From assembly GCA_930367215.1 (NCBI GenBank), contig OV884059.1, forward strand, positions 35,579,882 to 35,643,881: a stretch of DNA of 64,000 nt, given 5' to 3'. Source of the DNA: Pollenia angustigena (taxonomy: Eukaryota; Arthropoda; Insecta; Diptera; Polleniidae). Both the position numbers and the translations under genes were made by a program. Shown piece by piece: positions 22,402 to 33,863 of the stretch; within the stretch, counting starts at the first letter, position 1; each line of letters opens with the position of its first letter. Under the pieces are notes generated by a model. The model was not told the origin of the DNA. It did not search any database and worked only from the letters and a program-made list of their open reading frames with translations.

Positions 22402-22735
22402 ATCATGAAGAAGAATAAAGGAATCAAGTCATCATTTACTTTACTGCCCGTCTATACCAGAGGTTATTAAATTCTTAAAATTCTTAATGTAGACAGCAAT
22501 TTTTTGTTCATATTTATTGCCGACAATTTATGTTGCAATAATTGTTAGTCCATTTTCGTTGACAATTATTGCTTACATAAAACGTCAAATTTGGTTTTCA
22601 ATTGAGAAAAAGAAGCAAAAAAGAAAAATATAAAAGCAAATTGCGTGAGAAAGAAATTAAATTTGTGAAATGGTAGCAAATTATAATTGTAGTATAAGAA
22701 TTAAATTAATGAATTTAATAAACATTAAAATAAAA

Positions 22736-24150
22736 TTACAATAATTATTTTAATTGAGATAAATTCTTTCTTATTCGACTTTGTTATTAAAATGTATATT
22801 AATTTGTTTAAGTTTGAGGTCTTTTTTATATAAAAATATAAATTTTTTTTTTCTTAAAGTAAAATAAATATTTTCTGGAATTATTCTTCAAAATCCTTGT
22901 TTACGTGCACTTTGTATACCTGCACATTTTTCATATTTTTGGGCAGCTTTAAAATATTTTCATACAAAACATCAAAGTTAGCTGCACACATAAAAATATA
23001 TGGTGGCCACCTTTTCACATAAATATCCAATTTAAGCTGTTTATATAAATATAAATCGCAATTATTTTGTTTTTTTATGTTTTATGTTCTTTGTGAATTC
23101 TCATTGTTTTTGTTAATGTTTCTTTTATATTAAATAAACAAACATACATACATGTATAAAACGATCTGTTATTTCCCAGCTAGCATAGGCTGTTTGTTAG
23201 ACGATTATGTTTAATATACAACTCCTAAAAGAATCTTCTGATGATTATCTGACGAGTGACAAAAACGTCAAAATCTTTTTTAATGTATTTTTTTTTTGAC
23301 ATGCTCGTCTTTAAATCTTGGAATGAACCTTTTGGGACTCTCTGTAAGAGTCGTATTACAATTACTGAACTACCTAAAGAAGACCGCTTTTGAAGTATGA
23401 AAATGCTAATTCCAATACAATTTTAATAAAACAAACAGGCCTAAGGATCTGTAAAAAAGGATTTTCCGACAGGATGCTGTTGATTTCGCGCCCTTAAGGT
23501 TTGTTTTATAGAAATTGAATGAACATTAGAAGTTTTGGCATGAAAAATACGCCTGATGCCCTTATTTAGGTAGCTAAGTCACACGGCTGAGCATTGCACG
23601 AGTTGTAAAATAATCCCTACATGAGTCTCATACGACTCTTGGCATGCTTTTTGAAAGACTCGTTAGATAATTTCAACATACATCATAAACGATTCCCTTT
23701 ACGATTAATATAAGTGTTTTTCGTTGCGTTATGGAAAAATCTCTCATACGAATCAGCACGTGTAAGTTTCTCCCTTGCGAGGAATAGTCTGCAATTGAAA
23801 AATGAGCTCACCGACGACCAATAATACTCTTTGTGAGATTCCCAGTAAGCTCCTAGACGATTGAAAATGCTAGCTGGATTGAAATAAAATTTTAATAAAA
23901 TATAAATTTATGTTTTTATTTATTCTACTTTTAAATAAAACATTTTACTTTAGCTGCACTTTTGTGCAGGTAACCACAATTGTGTACCTGCACATTAAGG
24001 CAGGTAAATGCATTCAAGATAACTGCATTTTTGATTTACCTGCACAAAAAATCGTGCAAAGGAGATTGTGCAGCTAAGTCAAAACTACTGTAATATACAT
24101 TTTTAATAACAAAGTCGAATAAGAAAGAATTTATATCAATAAAAATAATT
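22736..24150. repeat. Pair of ~60-bp inverted repeats enclosing 1.3 kb
   Basis: The sequence TTCTTTCTTATTCGACTTTG near 22763 is mirrored by CAAAGTCGAATAAGAAAGAA near 24112, with matching flanks over about 60 bp. The interval holds TACCTGCAC-type short repeats and another inverted-repeat element. No gene recognised. Confidence 0.6.
23176..23877. mobile_element. Possible MITE with CCAGCTAGCAT ends
   Basis: CCAGCTAGCAT at 23176 and ATGCTAGCTGG at 23867-23877 are exact complements. Subterminal GACGATT and AGACGA motifs recur. No open gene. Confidence 0.45.
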
Positions 24151-24505
24151 TTTGCAAGATAGCGCCAGTTTTTACACTGCACCTTATTCCTTGATTTTTT
24201 TTTTTTCAAATTATGAGTTAACATAAATACGTTTTCCCATGCCTTTAACATAAGCTGAGCAATAAGAAATATTGCTTTGTTATTCTGCCGACGTTATTGC
24301 CAACTGGCTGAGATATTTATCTTTAGTGTAGACCCAGGGTTACGTGGACTTATTTATGTTAGAAAGTTTTATGTGGGCGATTCCGTGCTAATTGAATACC
24401 CTGAAGATTTAAAACGGCTTTTTTAATAACGTTTGGGCATTAACGTCTTATTTAAATATATTTTTTTTAATTAAAATACTCTTGTTTAACTTTTATATAT
24501 AAACC

Positions 24506-24743
24506 CATTTGCGCGAAATTATCGTATATGCCAATTTTTTTGAAATTGAGTTTTTGATGCAAACTTGTTCTACATTCAAAGAGACGTCGCCTGACAAAAT
24601 ATTGTAGGCGAATTCCACTTCGTTGCTCCAAAAATTGAATGTGTATTTTCATATTTATATTGCAAGTGATAGCAGAGAAAAGTATAAAAATGGCTCTCCT
24701 GTAAAATTTGGTTTTTGTAACATACGATAATTTCGCGCAAAGG
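24506..24743. repeat. Inverted repeat with TTTGCGCGAAATTATCGTA arms
   Basis: Left arm at about 24508-24526 is matched by TACGATAATTTCGCGCAAA at about 24723-24741, separated by about 200 bp without a gene. Confidence 0.55.
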
Positions 24744-24809
24744 GGTCGATATGTTATTATTGTTAGGTTATATCATTATACGAACTGCCTGTTTAACGAT
24801 ATCGAACTT

Positions 24810-24909
24810 CATCGTTCGCATAGAAAATTACATTTAAAACAAAAACAAAATTCTAACATTGTTCGATGTTTGTTTTTGTTTTTAATGTAATTTTCTATGC
24901 GAACGATGA
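24810..24909. repeat. Short near-perfect hairpin
   Basis: Arms of roughly 40 bp: CATCGTTCGCATAGAAAATT and its exact complement, continuing through ACATT and an AAAACAAAAACAAA tract. The loop is about 15-20 bases. Could be a small MITE. Confidence 0.7.
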
Positions 24910-25159
24910 CGTTCGAAACCCATGAATAGGCTGGAAATTCTTAATTGTTTTATTCTTTAAAATTATTTTTCTAATTAATTTTATACTTAATATCTCACTA
25001 TTGATGTCAAAATTACACTGTATAGTTGGACCTCATTTTTCCCCTATTTAACATTAAACAATTTTAATTTATTATATACTCATGAACTTTACTACGTTCC
25101 GTTTTTATGTAAATATGACAAACCTTTCATTTAATCAATTCGGTTCCAGAAATGGAAAT

Positions 25160-26500
25160 TATAACATGATTCGAATATTAGCTAGTCGGCATCCGGGCTT
25201 TAAAACTATTCATATAAATGCGCAGTTTTTTTTACCGAAAATCGATGAATTCCGTTTTCTTTTTGAAAATTCGCAATATGTATTTCGGAAACATGGTTTG
25301 TACCTGAAATTTATGACAGTGTGTACAAGATAGATGGTTATCGTATTTTTAGATCAGATAGGCGTAGCAATGGCGGAGGCGTGGCAATTTACATAAGGAA
25401 CACCATCTCATGTAAACTTATTTGTTCATATAATGAACCTGGTGATGTTGAATTTATTTTTATTGAGGTAACTATCGTGCGAACAATATGCTACTAGGCT
25501 GTGTCTTTAGGCCAGATAGGTATATGCAATTGGACACACTTGTTGATAAATTAGAAAATATTTCTGAAATGTACTCTGAAGTTATTATAACTGGTGACTT
25601 CAACTGCAATTTGCTTGAAAATAAAAATCTAACTACTATCATGTCTACACTAAATTTATCCGCTGTTAATACTTTTAGGCCTACGCACTTCTCGACCACA
25701 AATAGTACATTACTCGATTTAGTTTTCGTAAGCAACGGAGAAAATGTGTTAGAATATGATCAGTTAGCTGTACCTTCTTTTTCCAAACATGATTTAATTT
25801 TTATGTGCTATAAATTTACAGTGGAGACAGGAGTTCGAACGTTTAGTGTTCGAGATTTTAAAAGTATTGATTTAGAAAACTTATATCGTGATCTCATTAA
25901 CTCTGAATGGGATCGAATTTTCTATTTACCTACGGCTGATGAGCAAGTTACCGTTTTCAACACATTAATACTTCGGATTTATGACAATCACGTACCGTTA
26001 AAAATTAAGACGGTTTAAAATAGAGCTAAGCCGTGGTTCACAAATGAAACTAAATTGTTAATAAAAAAAGCGTGATGACCTTCACCACATGTGGAAACGA
26101 TACAGAACACCTGAACTGCATAATGAATTTTGCGTAGCTCGAAAAGCCGTTGTTTCAAAAATCAGTCATGATAAGTCTTCGTACTATTTTAATAAATTTA
26201 ATTCGCAATATTCCTGTCGTATTTTCAGTATATATTTTCCAAACTATTTACAATTTTAAAACCTTAGTTTTCTTTACAAAATTATTATGACAAATGAGCC
26301 AGATTACCTTTACAAACGTTTACGGTTTAGAAGATCGTGCAGAGGAAAAGGTATGCTTCAATTTCGTCACCGGGACCATGCTTCTGAATGTCAATTCTTT
26401 ATATCAACCATACGTCTCTGGAATCAACTTCCAAATAATTTGCAACGCAATAAGGTTTAGAAAATTACTATTTGAATATTTTACGTAATACTTGTTTGTT
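25160..26500 (+). pseudogene. LINE ORF2 relic, reverse transcriptase deleted
   Basis: An APE-type endonuclease region is readable across frameshifts: INAQFFLPKIDEFRFLFENS near 25230, SNGGGVAIYI near 25370, and in the open block 25488-26018 ITGDFNCNLL, STLLDLVFVSN and SFSKHDLIF. A short stretch follows (RAKPWFTNETK) and then the region jumps to a LINE C-terminus near 26330-26455 (ISTIRLWNQLPNNLQ). The reverse transcriptase between them is missing, so this is an internally deleted copy. The clade is not resolved. Confidence 0.75.
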
Positions 26501-26509
26501 TAATTCTAA

Positions 26510-28080
26510 CGCAAAATTATTTTACTTATGTTATTATTTTATTTTATTTATGTTATTATTTTATTTGATTATTAATTATCTTTTAGTTCTGTAGCTAAAA
26601 TTTATATTCACTGTTTTTGCAGTATCATTTTTAAATATTCAACTCAATTTGTTTAACTTAACATGTCTGATTCTAATACCATAATTTATAAGATATTGTG
26701 TCTTGTATTAGAAAATCTAAATTTTAAATACAAATACCATTTTTTACCCTGGTTCTTCTTCTAAAATACCTATTTTCTCTTTAAATGTATTTATGTGGAG
26801 TTCTTGAAATTCTAGTTTCTTTGGCAACATTTGGGGTATTCATTCTTGCTACAACAACAACTTCTGTAAAGGGCCAGTGGCAAAGCTATTTTATTTAAGT
26901 AGTTTCACTTCTGTGCTATCTGTTTCGGTTTCTTAAAATTTGAAAAATAGTCTATCATAAATGGACTAATATAAGCCAAAACCCCTCTTAGAACTTTCAA
27001 AAATGTTCCGTTGCATCTAAAATATTAATCATCTCTTTATTTACGCTAAAAGGGTTTTTGCCGATAATGGTGAATCTTTTAACTCTTATCCTTTTTAATG
27101 AATGGAGCAATTCATCCAAAGTTGTATGAGATATTGTATCCCTTCAAGTCCATGATTTTATCGTAAGTATTTACAGGATCGGTTCCTACAAAGCCTTCAG
27201 AAGATTAAGCACCAGTACTAGATTGGATCAGAAACAGTTTATTCATGAACATTTTGCACTTGCTTTTATTTTTCATAATGGACTCATATGTCCCTTGTTT
27301 AAAATAAGAACAACAATAATAATATAATACATTATTATACTCTTCACCGAAGATAAAAGGTTATATAACTTTATCATCTTGTTTGTATTTTTAGCAGAAT
27401 ATGTTTCCACAAAAGTCGATATATAAATCTATAAAATCGTTAAAGATATGGCCGAATTATAACCAAAATACTGGAATCCTAAAAATTACAGCATCAAAAA
27501 TTTTATAAAAACTAAAAGTTTAGAGATGTTATATGACCTATGGACACGTCTTATAAGTCAAAAGATCGGAAATCTTTAGTGGCACGAAAAACTCAAAAAA
27601 GTAATGGCCAAAATAATGTTTTTTTTTTTTTTAAATACATATTTTCTCATATAAGCATCGCTTTAAACTAGACCCAATTGCTAAAAAGATTACAAAACCC
27701 ATTTAATCAAACCTAAATTTGCTTAATTTTAATATAACATTAATCCCCTGATTCATAAAAAATATTTTGGGTATTTAAATTTTCATAGAAAATTCGTTTC
27801 ATAAACCGTTTGTTAACCTTAAATATTGTTTATGAATACGGCTTTGAATGCATAATTGCATATAAGTCAAATACCGTAAAAAAAGTACCGATCTGTATAA
27901 TACGGATCGTTATATACATGTCCATATCGTACCAGGGTGAAGTGTATATAAGATTTGGCATAGCCGAATAAAACACTTCTACTTGTTAACAATAATAAAA
28001 ATAATTACGATCGCCGTTTGACGTTTACTTTCGTTAAATTCGATAAATAATTAATTAAATAATAATTGAAAAAAATGGAA
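26510..28080. other. Decayed repeat sequence, no clear gene
   Basis: A 45-codon minus-strand open stretch near 26990-27130 (TLDELLHSLKRIRVKRFTII) sits between other weakly open pieces (about 26920-27230) and may be a transposase relic I cannot place. Around 27440-27480 is a phrase shared with about 56325-56380 (GTTAAA..ATGGC..GA.TTATAA), a dispersed repeat. Near 27745-27840 lies another repeat related to 17.9 kb. Confidence 0.4.
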
Positions 28081-28140
28081 TAAATACAATTTTGCGAAAA
28101 TAGCTAACAATCTATCAAATAAAAATTGGGCGCTAATGAC

Positions 28141-28230
28141 AACCAGTGAAATGCGCATAGGAATAGCTTATCCCATCAACAATAAATTTCAAGTGTTTTT
28201 ATCAAGAATAAAAACTGGGAATTAAGCACG
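28141..28230. repeat. Direct repeat copy 1 (~90 bp)
   Basis: Begins AACCAGTGAAATGCGCATAG and ends near ATTAAGCACGA. Almost identical to 28864-28952 in the same orientation. A weaker third copy of the second half lies at about 39480-39535. Confidence 0.85.
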
Positions 28231-28863
28231 AAAAACAAATTTTTTTGAAATTAAAATTTTGTATTCCCAAAAATTGAAATTACTTTTTGATAATAAACAG
28301 GCAAGTGCACGGCCTAAAAAAACACTTAATTGACAACATCTTTTGTAAGTTGTTGTTGTTTTTATTTTGTTTTTCTTAACCTACTTACAACTGCAATTAA
28401 TGTTGAGAGAATTTCAACCACAAAGTATACAGAGATGAAAAAAGTGACGTATGAAAAATGCCTAAATCATTTGCGAAGGGCAGCTTTCGAAGAAAGAGAA
28501 AGAAAACGTTTTTTGTTAGTGAAGTGACAATGCGTAAAAACAGGCCGCTACTATCTACACAAATTGCATAATCAAAACAAAAAACGCAAAAAGGGAAGCT
28601 TTCGAAGAAAAAGACAGAAAAAACACAATATTTTCTGTCTCGTGACGCCTCTGTATACTCTGTGATTTCAACTAATTGTAGTGGGGAATGTAAGATGAGA
28701 TAAACCCACTGTTTATTGTTGATGTGTTTTGTTTAAACTTTGATATTATTACAAGTAGAACTGTTGCTATAAGTCTTATAGGTTTAACAGTTTTATTTGG
28801 TTTAATATCTTTAGTTTTTCTAAAATCTTTATGGATGAAGTTTCCTAATGATCTGGCCTAAGC

Positions 28864-28952
28864 AACCAGTGAAATGCGCATAGGAATAGCTTATCCCATC
28901 AACAATAAATTTCAGTGTTTTTATCAAGAATAAAAACTGGGAATTAAGCACG
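28864..28952. repeat. Direct repeat copy 2 (~90 bp)
   Basis: Same orientation as 28141-28230 with a one-base deletion. The 630 bp between holds only short open frames and two copies of a GCTTTCGAAGAAA phrase. It could be a duplicated fragment or a solo-type repeat pair. Confidence 0.85.
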
Positions 28953-29124
28953 AATTATAAAATCTTTGGAAATTAAAATTTTTAATATAATTATAATTTT
29001 TATAATTTATTGTGTTAGAGGGTAGGCAACAGTGTTGCAAAATTGAAATTTTGAAATGGTATTAAACTTCAACTAAAAGAGTATTTTTCTCACCAAATGG
29101 TACTTTTTGTTAAAAAAAAACAAT

Positions 29125-29264
29125 CACCCTTATTGTGTTTGGCGTATTTAAGATACGCCTACGACAGTTTGGTAATAGATTAAAGAAAAAAAGTTCACGT
29201 TCTCTTTAATCTATTACCAAACAGTCGTAGGCGTTTTTTAAATACGCCAAACACAATAAGGGAG
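29125..29264. mobile_element. Near-palindromic 140-bp MITE, copy 1
   Basis: Almost entirely two inverted arms (CACCCTTATTGTGTTTGGCG and its complement) with an 18-bp loop. Flanked by AAT (29122-29124 and 29265-29267), a 3-bp duplication. A second copy of the same length is at 37714-37853. Confidence 0.85.
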
Positions 29265-29321
29265 AATAATTTATGAAAATAAAAGGAACCAAAAATATTT
29301 TATTTGAATTCATTTATCTAA

Positions 29322-29440
29322 GAAGGAGTTTACACAGAGTCTTTTCAGACATGTATGTTTTTGACATTCTCTTTTGAACATGCTTCCAAAAACCTATTGT
29401 CTTTTCACGATGTTTGGAAACATGTTTGTTTTCATGTATA
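29322..29440. mobile_element. Partial MITE (GAGTTTACAC family), left half
   Basis: Starts GAAGGAGTTTACACAGAG and resembles the left half of the neighbouring complete copy at 29444, with divergence. The right half is absent here. Confidence 0.6.
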
Positions 29441-29443
29441 ATA

Positions 29444-29665
29444 GAGGGAGTTTACACGGTGACTATTCAGACATGTCTGCTTTTGACATTCTCTTTTGAA
29501 GTTGCTTTCAAAAACCTTCAAAAACATGGAAATTCATATAAACAAACATGAAAACTCATTTCATGTCTGCTTGGCAACCCCTCTTTCTTCTCTACCCCGT
29601 TCGCCAACAAACAAAACAAACGTGTTTGTAAGACATGTCTGAATAGACACCGTGTAAACTCCCTC
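29444..29665. mobile_element. MITE with GAGGGAGTTTACACGG ends, 222 bp
   Basis: Inverted ends GAGGGAGTTTACACGGTG and complement, continuing through CAGACATGTCT. Flanked by ATA on both sides (29441-29443, 29666-29668). No coding region. Confidence 0.8.
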
Positions 29666-29684
29666 ATAGTCTAATATACATATA

Positions 29685-31957
29685 CAGTGCTGTCTGGATA
29701 GAGTGAACCCCCGGTGCTATGAATACCTCGTTAGAGTGAACACCAGAATGTTTACATTGACTACTCTGTAGAGTGAACACTAATGAACCTCTATAGAGTG
29801 AACATACTTTATAGTGAGTTTTTAGGTTTGGCGAAGTAAAAAAACAATGAAAAAGAGTATAAAAATTAAAGAGAACATAAAATAACGGTAAAGTAACGAT
29901 TCTTTTAGAGTAAGTTGACAAGTTACTCTCACTAATACACATTCTATGAAGTGTTTATTTATTTTAGTCTGCGCGCATGTTCCATTAAGGTCGTGTCTCA
30001 AAGTGATTTTTTAATAATTGGTGTTATATAATTGTTACATAAAAATGGATTCGAAAAAAAGAAAGCATTTATCCTTAAAACAAAAAAGCGACATTATAAA
30101 AGAAATTGAAAAAGGTGCTAGTGTTACTTCTTTGGCACAGCGTTATGGCGTTGCAAAATCGACGATTTCTGGCATAAATAAAAAGAAAATCGGAGTAATA
30201 AAGCTTACGGGTAACTATACATTTGGAACCCAAAGAAGAAAGACGCTTAAAAAAGGAGAGTTTCCATGCATGGAAAAAGCTTTGTACAACTGGTTTGTGA
30301 GACAACGTCAGAACAATTTTCCTGTCAGTGGCGATATGATTAAGGAAAAGGCAAAGGCATTACATGGGGACATTCAAGAAAAGGAAGGCGGCTTCAATGC
30401 CAGCTCTGGCTGGTTGGAAGGATTTAAGTCACGCTATGGAATTCGACTTTTAAAAGTGTGCGGCGAGAAATTGTCTTCAGATCAACAAGCTGTTGAGCCT
30501 TTTAAACAAAAATTAAATGACGTAATTCGAGAATTACAGCTGTGTAGTAGTCAGATCTACAATGCAGATGAAACCGGCTTGTTTTGGAAAATACTTCCAG
30601 AAAAAACTTATGTGACCAGCTCTGAAAAAGTGGCTCCAGGCAGAAAAATGGAAAAAGCAAGAGTTACTTTTCTTGCATGCACAAATGCAACTGGAGAGCA
30701 TAAAATCAAGCCATTGGTAATAGGTCGTGCGAAGAATCCGCGTTCTTTTAAATCGTTCAAAATTCCAGTAGATTATCGAAATTCTAAGAATGCTTGGATG
30801 ACATCTGTAATTTTTAAAGACTGGTTCCATACATGCTTTGTTCCACAGGTAAGAATCTTATAACCAAAGTTTAACAGTTAACATAAATTATACGGGCATG
30901 TATCTAACAGGTTCAGCAATTTCTGCAGCTTAAGGGGTTACCACAAAAGGCTCTTCTTTTGTTGGATAATGCTCCCTGTCACCCTCCAATAGATCAGTTA
31001 AGAACAAATGATGGATCCATATTCGTGATTTTCATGCCGCCGAATGTAACACCCTTGATCCAACCCATGGATCAAAACGTGATCCGTATAACAAAGCTGC
31101 ATTACAGGAAAAATCTTCTGGCATTAGCTGTTGGAAAGGAAAACATCACAGAGTTCCTAAAAGCATTAACGTTGAAAGATGCATTGTCGCTGTTACTGCG
31201 TGCATGGAATCAATTGAAAGCTGATGTTATAGAAAAATGTTGGCGGGCTCTTTTGAAAACCACTGCAATTGAACCCATTTCAAGCAGTGATGATGAAGAA
31301 GAAGGAATGACGCTGAGTGCACTTCGGCAAAAGTTGTTAGCCGAACGATACGAAGATGTTCATCAAATCCAAAATTTACTACAGACCATTAATTCAGATG
31401 TAAGTTTGCAGGAAAATTGTTCAATTACTTTTATGTATGAATTGTGTGATTTTAATTTTATGTTATTTTTAGACAAACTATACTGAAGAAGATATTGAAA
31501 ACTGGAATTCAATAGAGAACAAAGAGCCAAATTCTGGGCAAGACGTCGTCGGCACGTTTGAAATATCAGATGATGAAGACAATGGCAAAACACCAGCAAA
31601 CACAAATCCGATATCAGCTGCTGAAGCCATTAAGGTTTTTGATAAGGGTATCGAATGGGCTGAGGCTAATACTACAAATTTCGCGAATATACAAGCTCTA
31701 CATTGCCTTCGCGATCAAGCAGTGCAAATATCGGTAAACAAACCAAAGAAACAAACAACTATAACTAATTTTTTCCAGTCATAAATTTTAACTTTAATAT
31801 TACATGGAAATAAATAAAATCTATAACCTATAAATGCATTTAAAATAAATAAATTAGTTTTTTTAATTAAAAAAAAATTCAACCTTGATTTAGTGAACAA
31901 CCTGGGTATAGTGAAATCGCTCTGCAAAAATTAGTTCACTCTACCCAGACAGCACTG
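29685..31957 (+). mobile_element. Complete pogo/Tigger-type element
   Basis: 2273 bp, flanked by TA (29683-29684 and 31958-31959). Ends are CAGTGCTGTCTGGATAGAG and the complement of CTCTACCCAGACAGCACTG, one mismatch. GTGAAC motifs recur inside the ends. It carries one three-exon transposase gene with no lesions, so it may be recent or active. Confidence 0.95.
30045..31784 (+). CDS. Pogo/Tigger transposase, three exons, intact
   Basis: Exons 30045-30848, 30911-31399 and 31473-31784 join in phase 0 through GT-AG introns of 62 and 73 bp to give 534 residues. The start chosen is ATG at 30045; an upstream frame begins with TTG. Residues 1-55 form a Pipsqueak-type helix-turn-helix (SVTSLAQRYGVAKSTIS), followed by a CENP-B-type DNA-binding domain to about 140. 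The DDE_1 domain has Asp175 (YNADETGLFW), Asp287 (LLLDNAPCH) and Asp322 (IQPMDQNV), a DD34D spacing. An acidic tail follows. The C-terminus QTTITNFFQS fits a PCNA-interacting (PIP-box) motif, known for Drosophila pogo transposase. No stops or shifts. Confidence 0.95.
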
Positions 31958-31973
31958 TACATACATACAAATT

Positions 31974-32119
31974 GAAAACATTGAAATTCATATAAACAAA
32001 CATGAAAACTCATTTCATGTCTGTTTGGCAACCCCTCTTTCTTCTCTAACCCGTTCGCCTACACACAAAACAAACGTGTTTGTTAGACATGTCTGAATAG
32101 ACACCGTGTAAACTCCCTC
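31974..32119. mobile_element. Partial MITE (GAGTTTACAC family), right half
   Basis: Matches the right two thirds of the MITE at 29444-29665 and ends CCGTGTAAACTCCCTC. The left tip is missing next to the Tigger element's right flank. Confidence 0.7.
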
Positions 32120-33863
32120 TAAGTATTTAATAGCAAACAGTATTTATATTTGAGGTACACATGTAAATAAAATTTTGTCAATATAAATTTATACTGGTAT
32201 TTATATTTTTACTTTTACAAAGTTACATTATTCAGACTTTTACATATATTACATACTTTAAATTTTCTTTAAGAGATCATAAGAAATATTATCACTACAA
32301 CAGCAACTACCAGTTGATTTTAATAGATCTTTAGTTTGTATAGTTTCTACGTGTAAACGATTTTTTCCTTTGCTTTTTACATAATTTTGCATTTGAAAAT
32401 GTGCGTTCAATTGATGCTCAGAAATGTGGTATCGATAAAATTCCAAAAGCAATATGTGAAATGTCAGCAAACATTAGTTTCGTTCTTAACATTGGCTATA
32501 GTTTTCCAAGATCCGCTATAACACGGAATTGACAATTAATATTATTATAATTTTCTTTATCGTTAGTAAATAACATTTATTACATCAGTATTATGCTATT
32601 GGTTTTTCCGAAAACAATATTTTCTGGAGTGAAGCTGATTATCACTTTTAAGGCTCAGTTAGGCGAACGTTGTGTAATGGACAAATTCAGTGACACAAAT
32701 GTTTAAATTTTTCATAACGGTCAAGGACAGAAGAAAAGTGTTCTCAGGTTTAAAATTACCACCCTGTAAAATAGTAAAGCCAAGTTTGGTTAAACGTATC
32801 TGCATTGGAAATAAACGTCAGAAATGTTTTTACGATCTGTTGCTAGGGCAATTTTTGATTTTCAGAGAGGTGAGGTAGTAGGAAAAAAAGGAAATTGGCT
32901 TTCTTATCCGTTTTGACCTGACTGGCACCAGCAACTCTAGTTAAATAAATTAATCATCCTCAGAAAAGAAAGTAATCGTAGACCTTATTACTCTAACACC
33001 TTTTAACATTTTTTGGTTACATTTACTAAAATTTGGCCAGATACCTTAAAAACCCACTAGAGTTATTGTCATTCCTTGATTAGGTAAAATTCCTGAAAGA
33101 AAACAAGTTTGAATGAGTGCCGAGTTAATGGTTTTTAAAGCTGTTCCGTATACTTGGATAAATTTAACGATCACGAGGATTTCTTGGGAAATTGCGGAAA
33201 GGTAAATTTTGTTCTTAAAAATCTTAGATTAATTTGGTGAAGTTACTAATAAAATAATTAATTCTCGGATAGATTCAATCAATTTTGGTGATAGCTAAAA
33301 TATACAAGGAAAAAGAGAGGGAAGCTGTTTCAAAAGGGAATTGGGAGAACTGAGCTTTGACACGTTGAAAGCCTGAAAGAAAAAATAAAACGGTGTAAAT
33401 CCACCAGCACTCTAAATTTAATTTTAATTGCATATTATCGTTGGTTGAGTTCAGACAAAGCATCGGAAAAAAAACTCGTGGAAAAAGTGATAAAATTATT
33501 TGTTGCCTATGTAAACTATTACAAAGTAGAAGTAATAGCAGAAAAAAACGAGAAGAAGAAAAACGCAGTTTAAAGTAAAGAAAAAAGATAAATATTAAAT
33601 TTGAAAAAATTTTTTTTGACCAAGAATTAAAAGCAAAACGTAGAAAAAAAATTAGTGTGCTTAATTTTTTTTTACTCGCACAGTGTAGCTATTCTTCCAA
33701 AACGAAAAAAAAATTATTTTACTTAAATATATCCAGTTAATCGAGAAAACTGCATAGTTAAGTGGTAGGATTTTCAAAAAAAAAAAAAAAAAGAGAATAA
33801 AATAAAAATTTATACCAACAAATCTCTATTTTGGTCCAATTTGAATCCGAATACATAAGTAAA
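32120..33863. other. AT-rich stretch without recognisable gene
   Basis: Only short open frames of no known motif. An A run lies near 33775-33792. Confidence 0.4.

Noticed and set aside
30075..30830. Minus-strand open frames in the Tigger element
   Set aside because: Antisense to the intact three-exon transposase.
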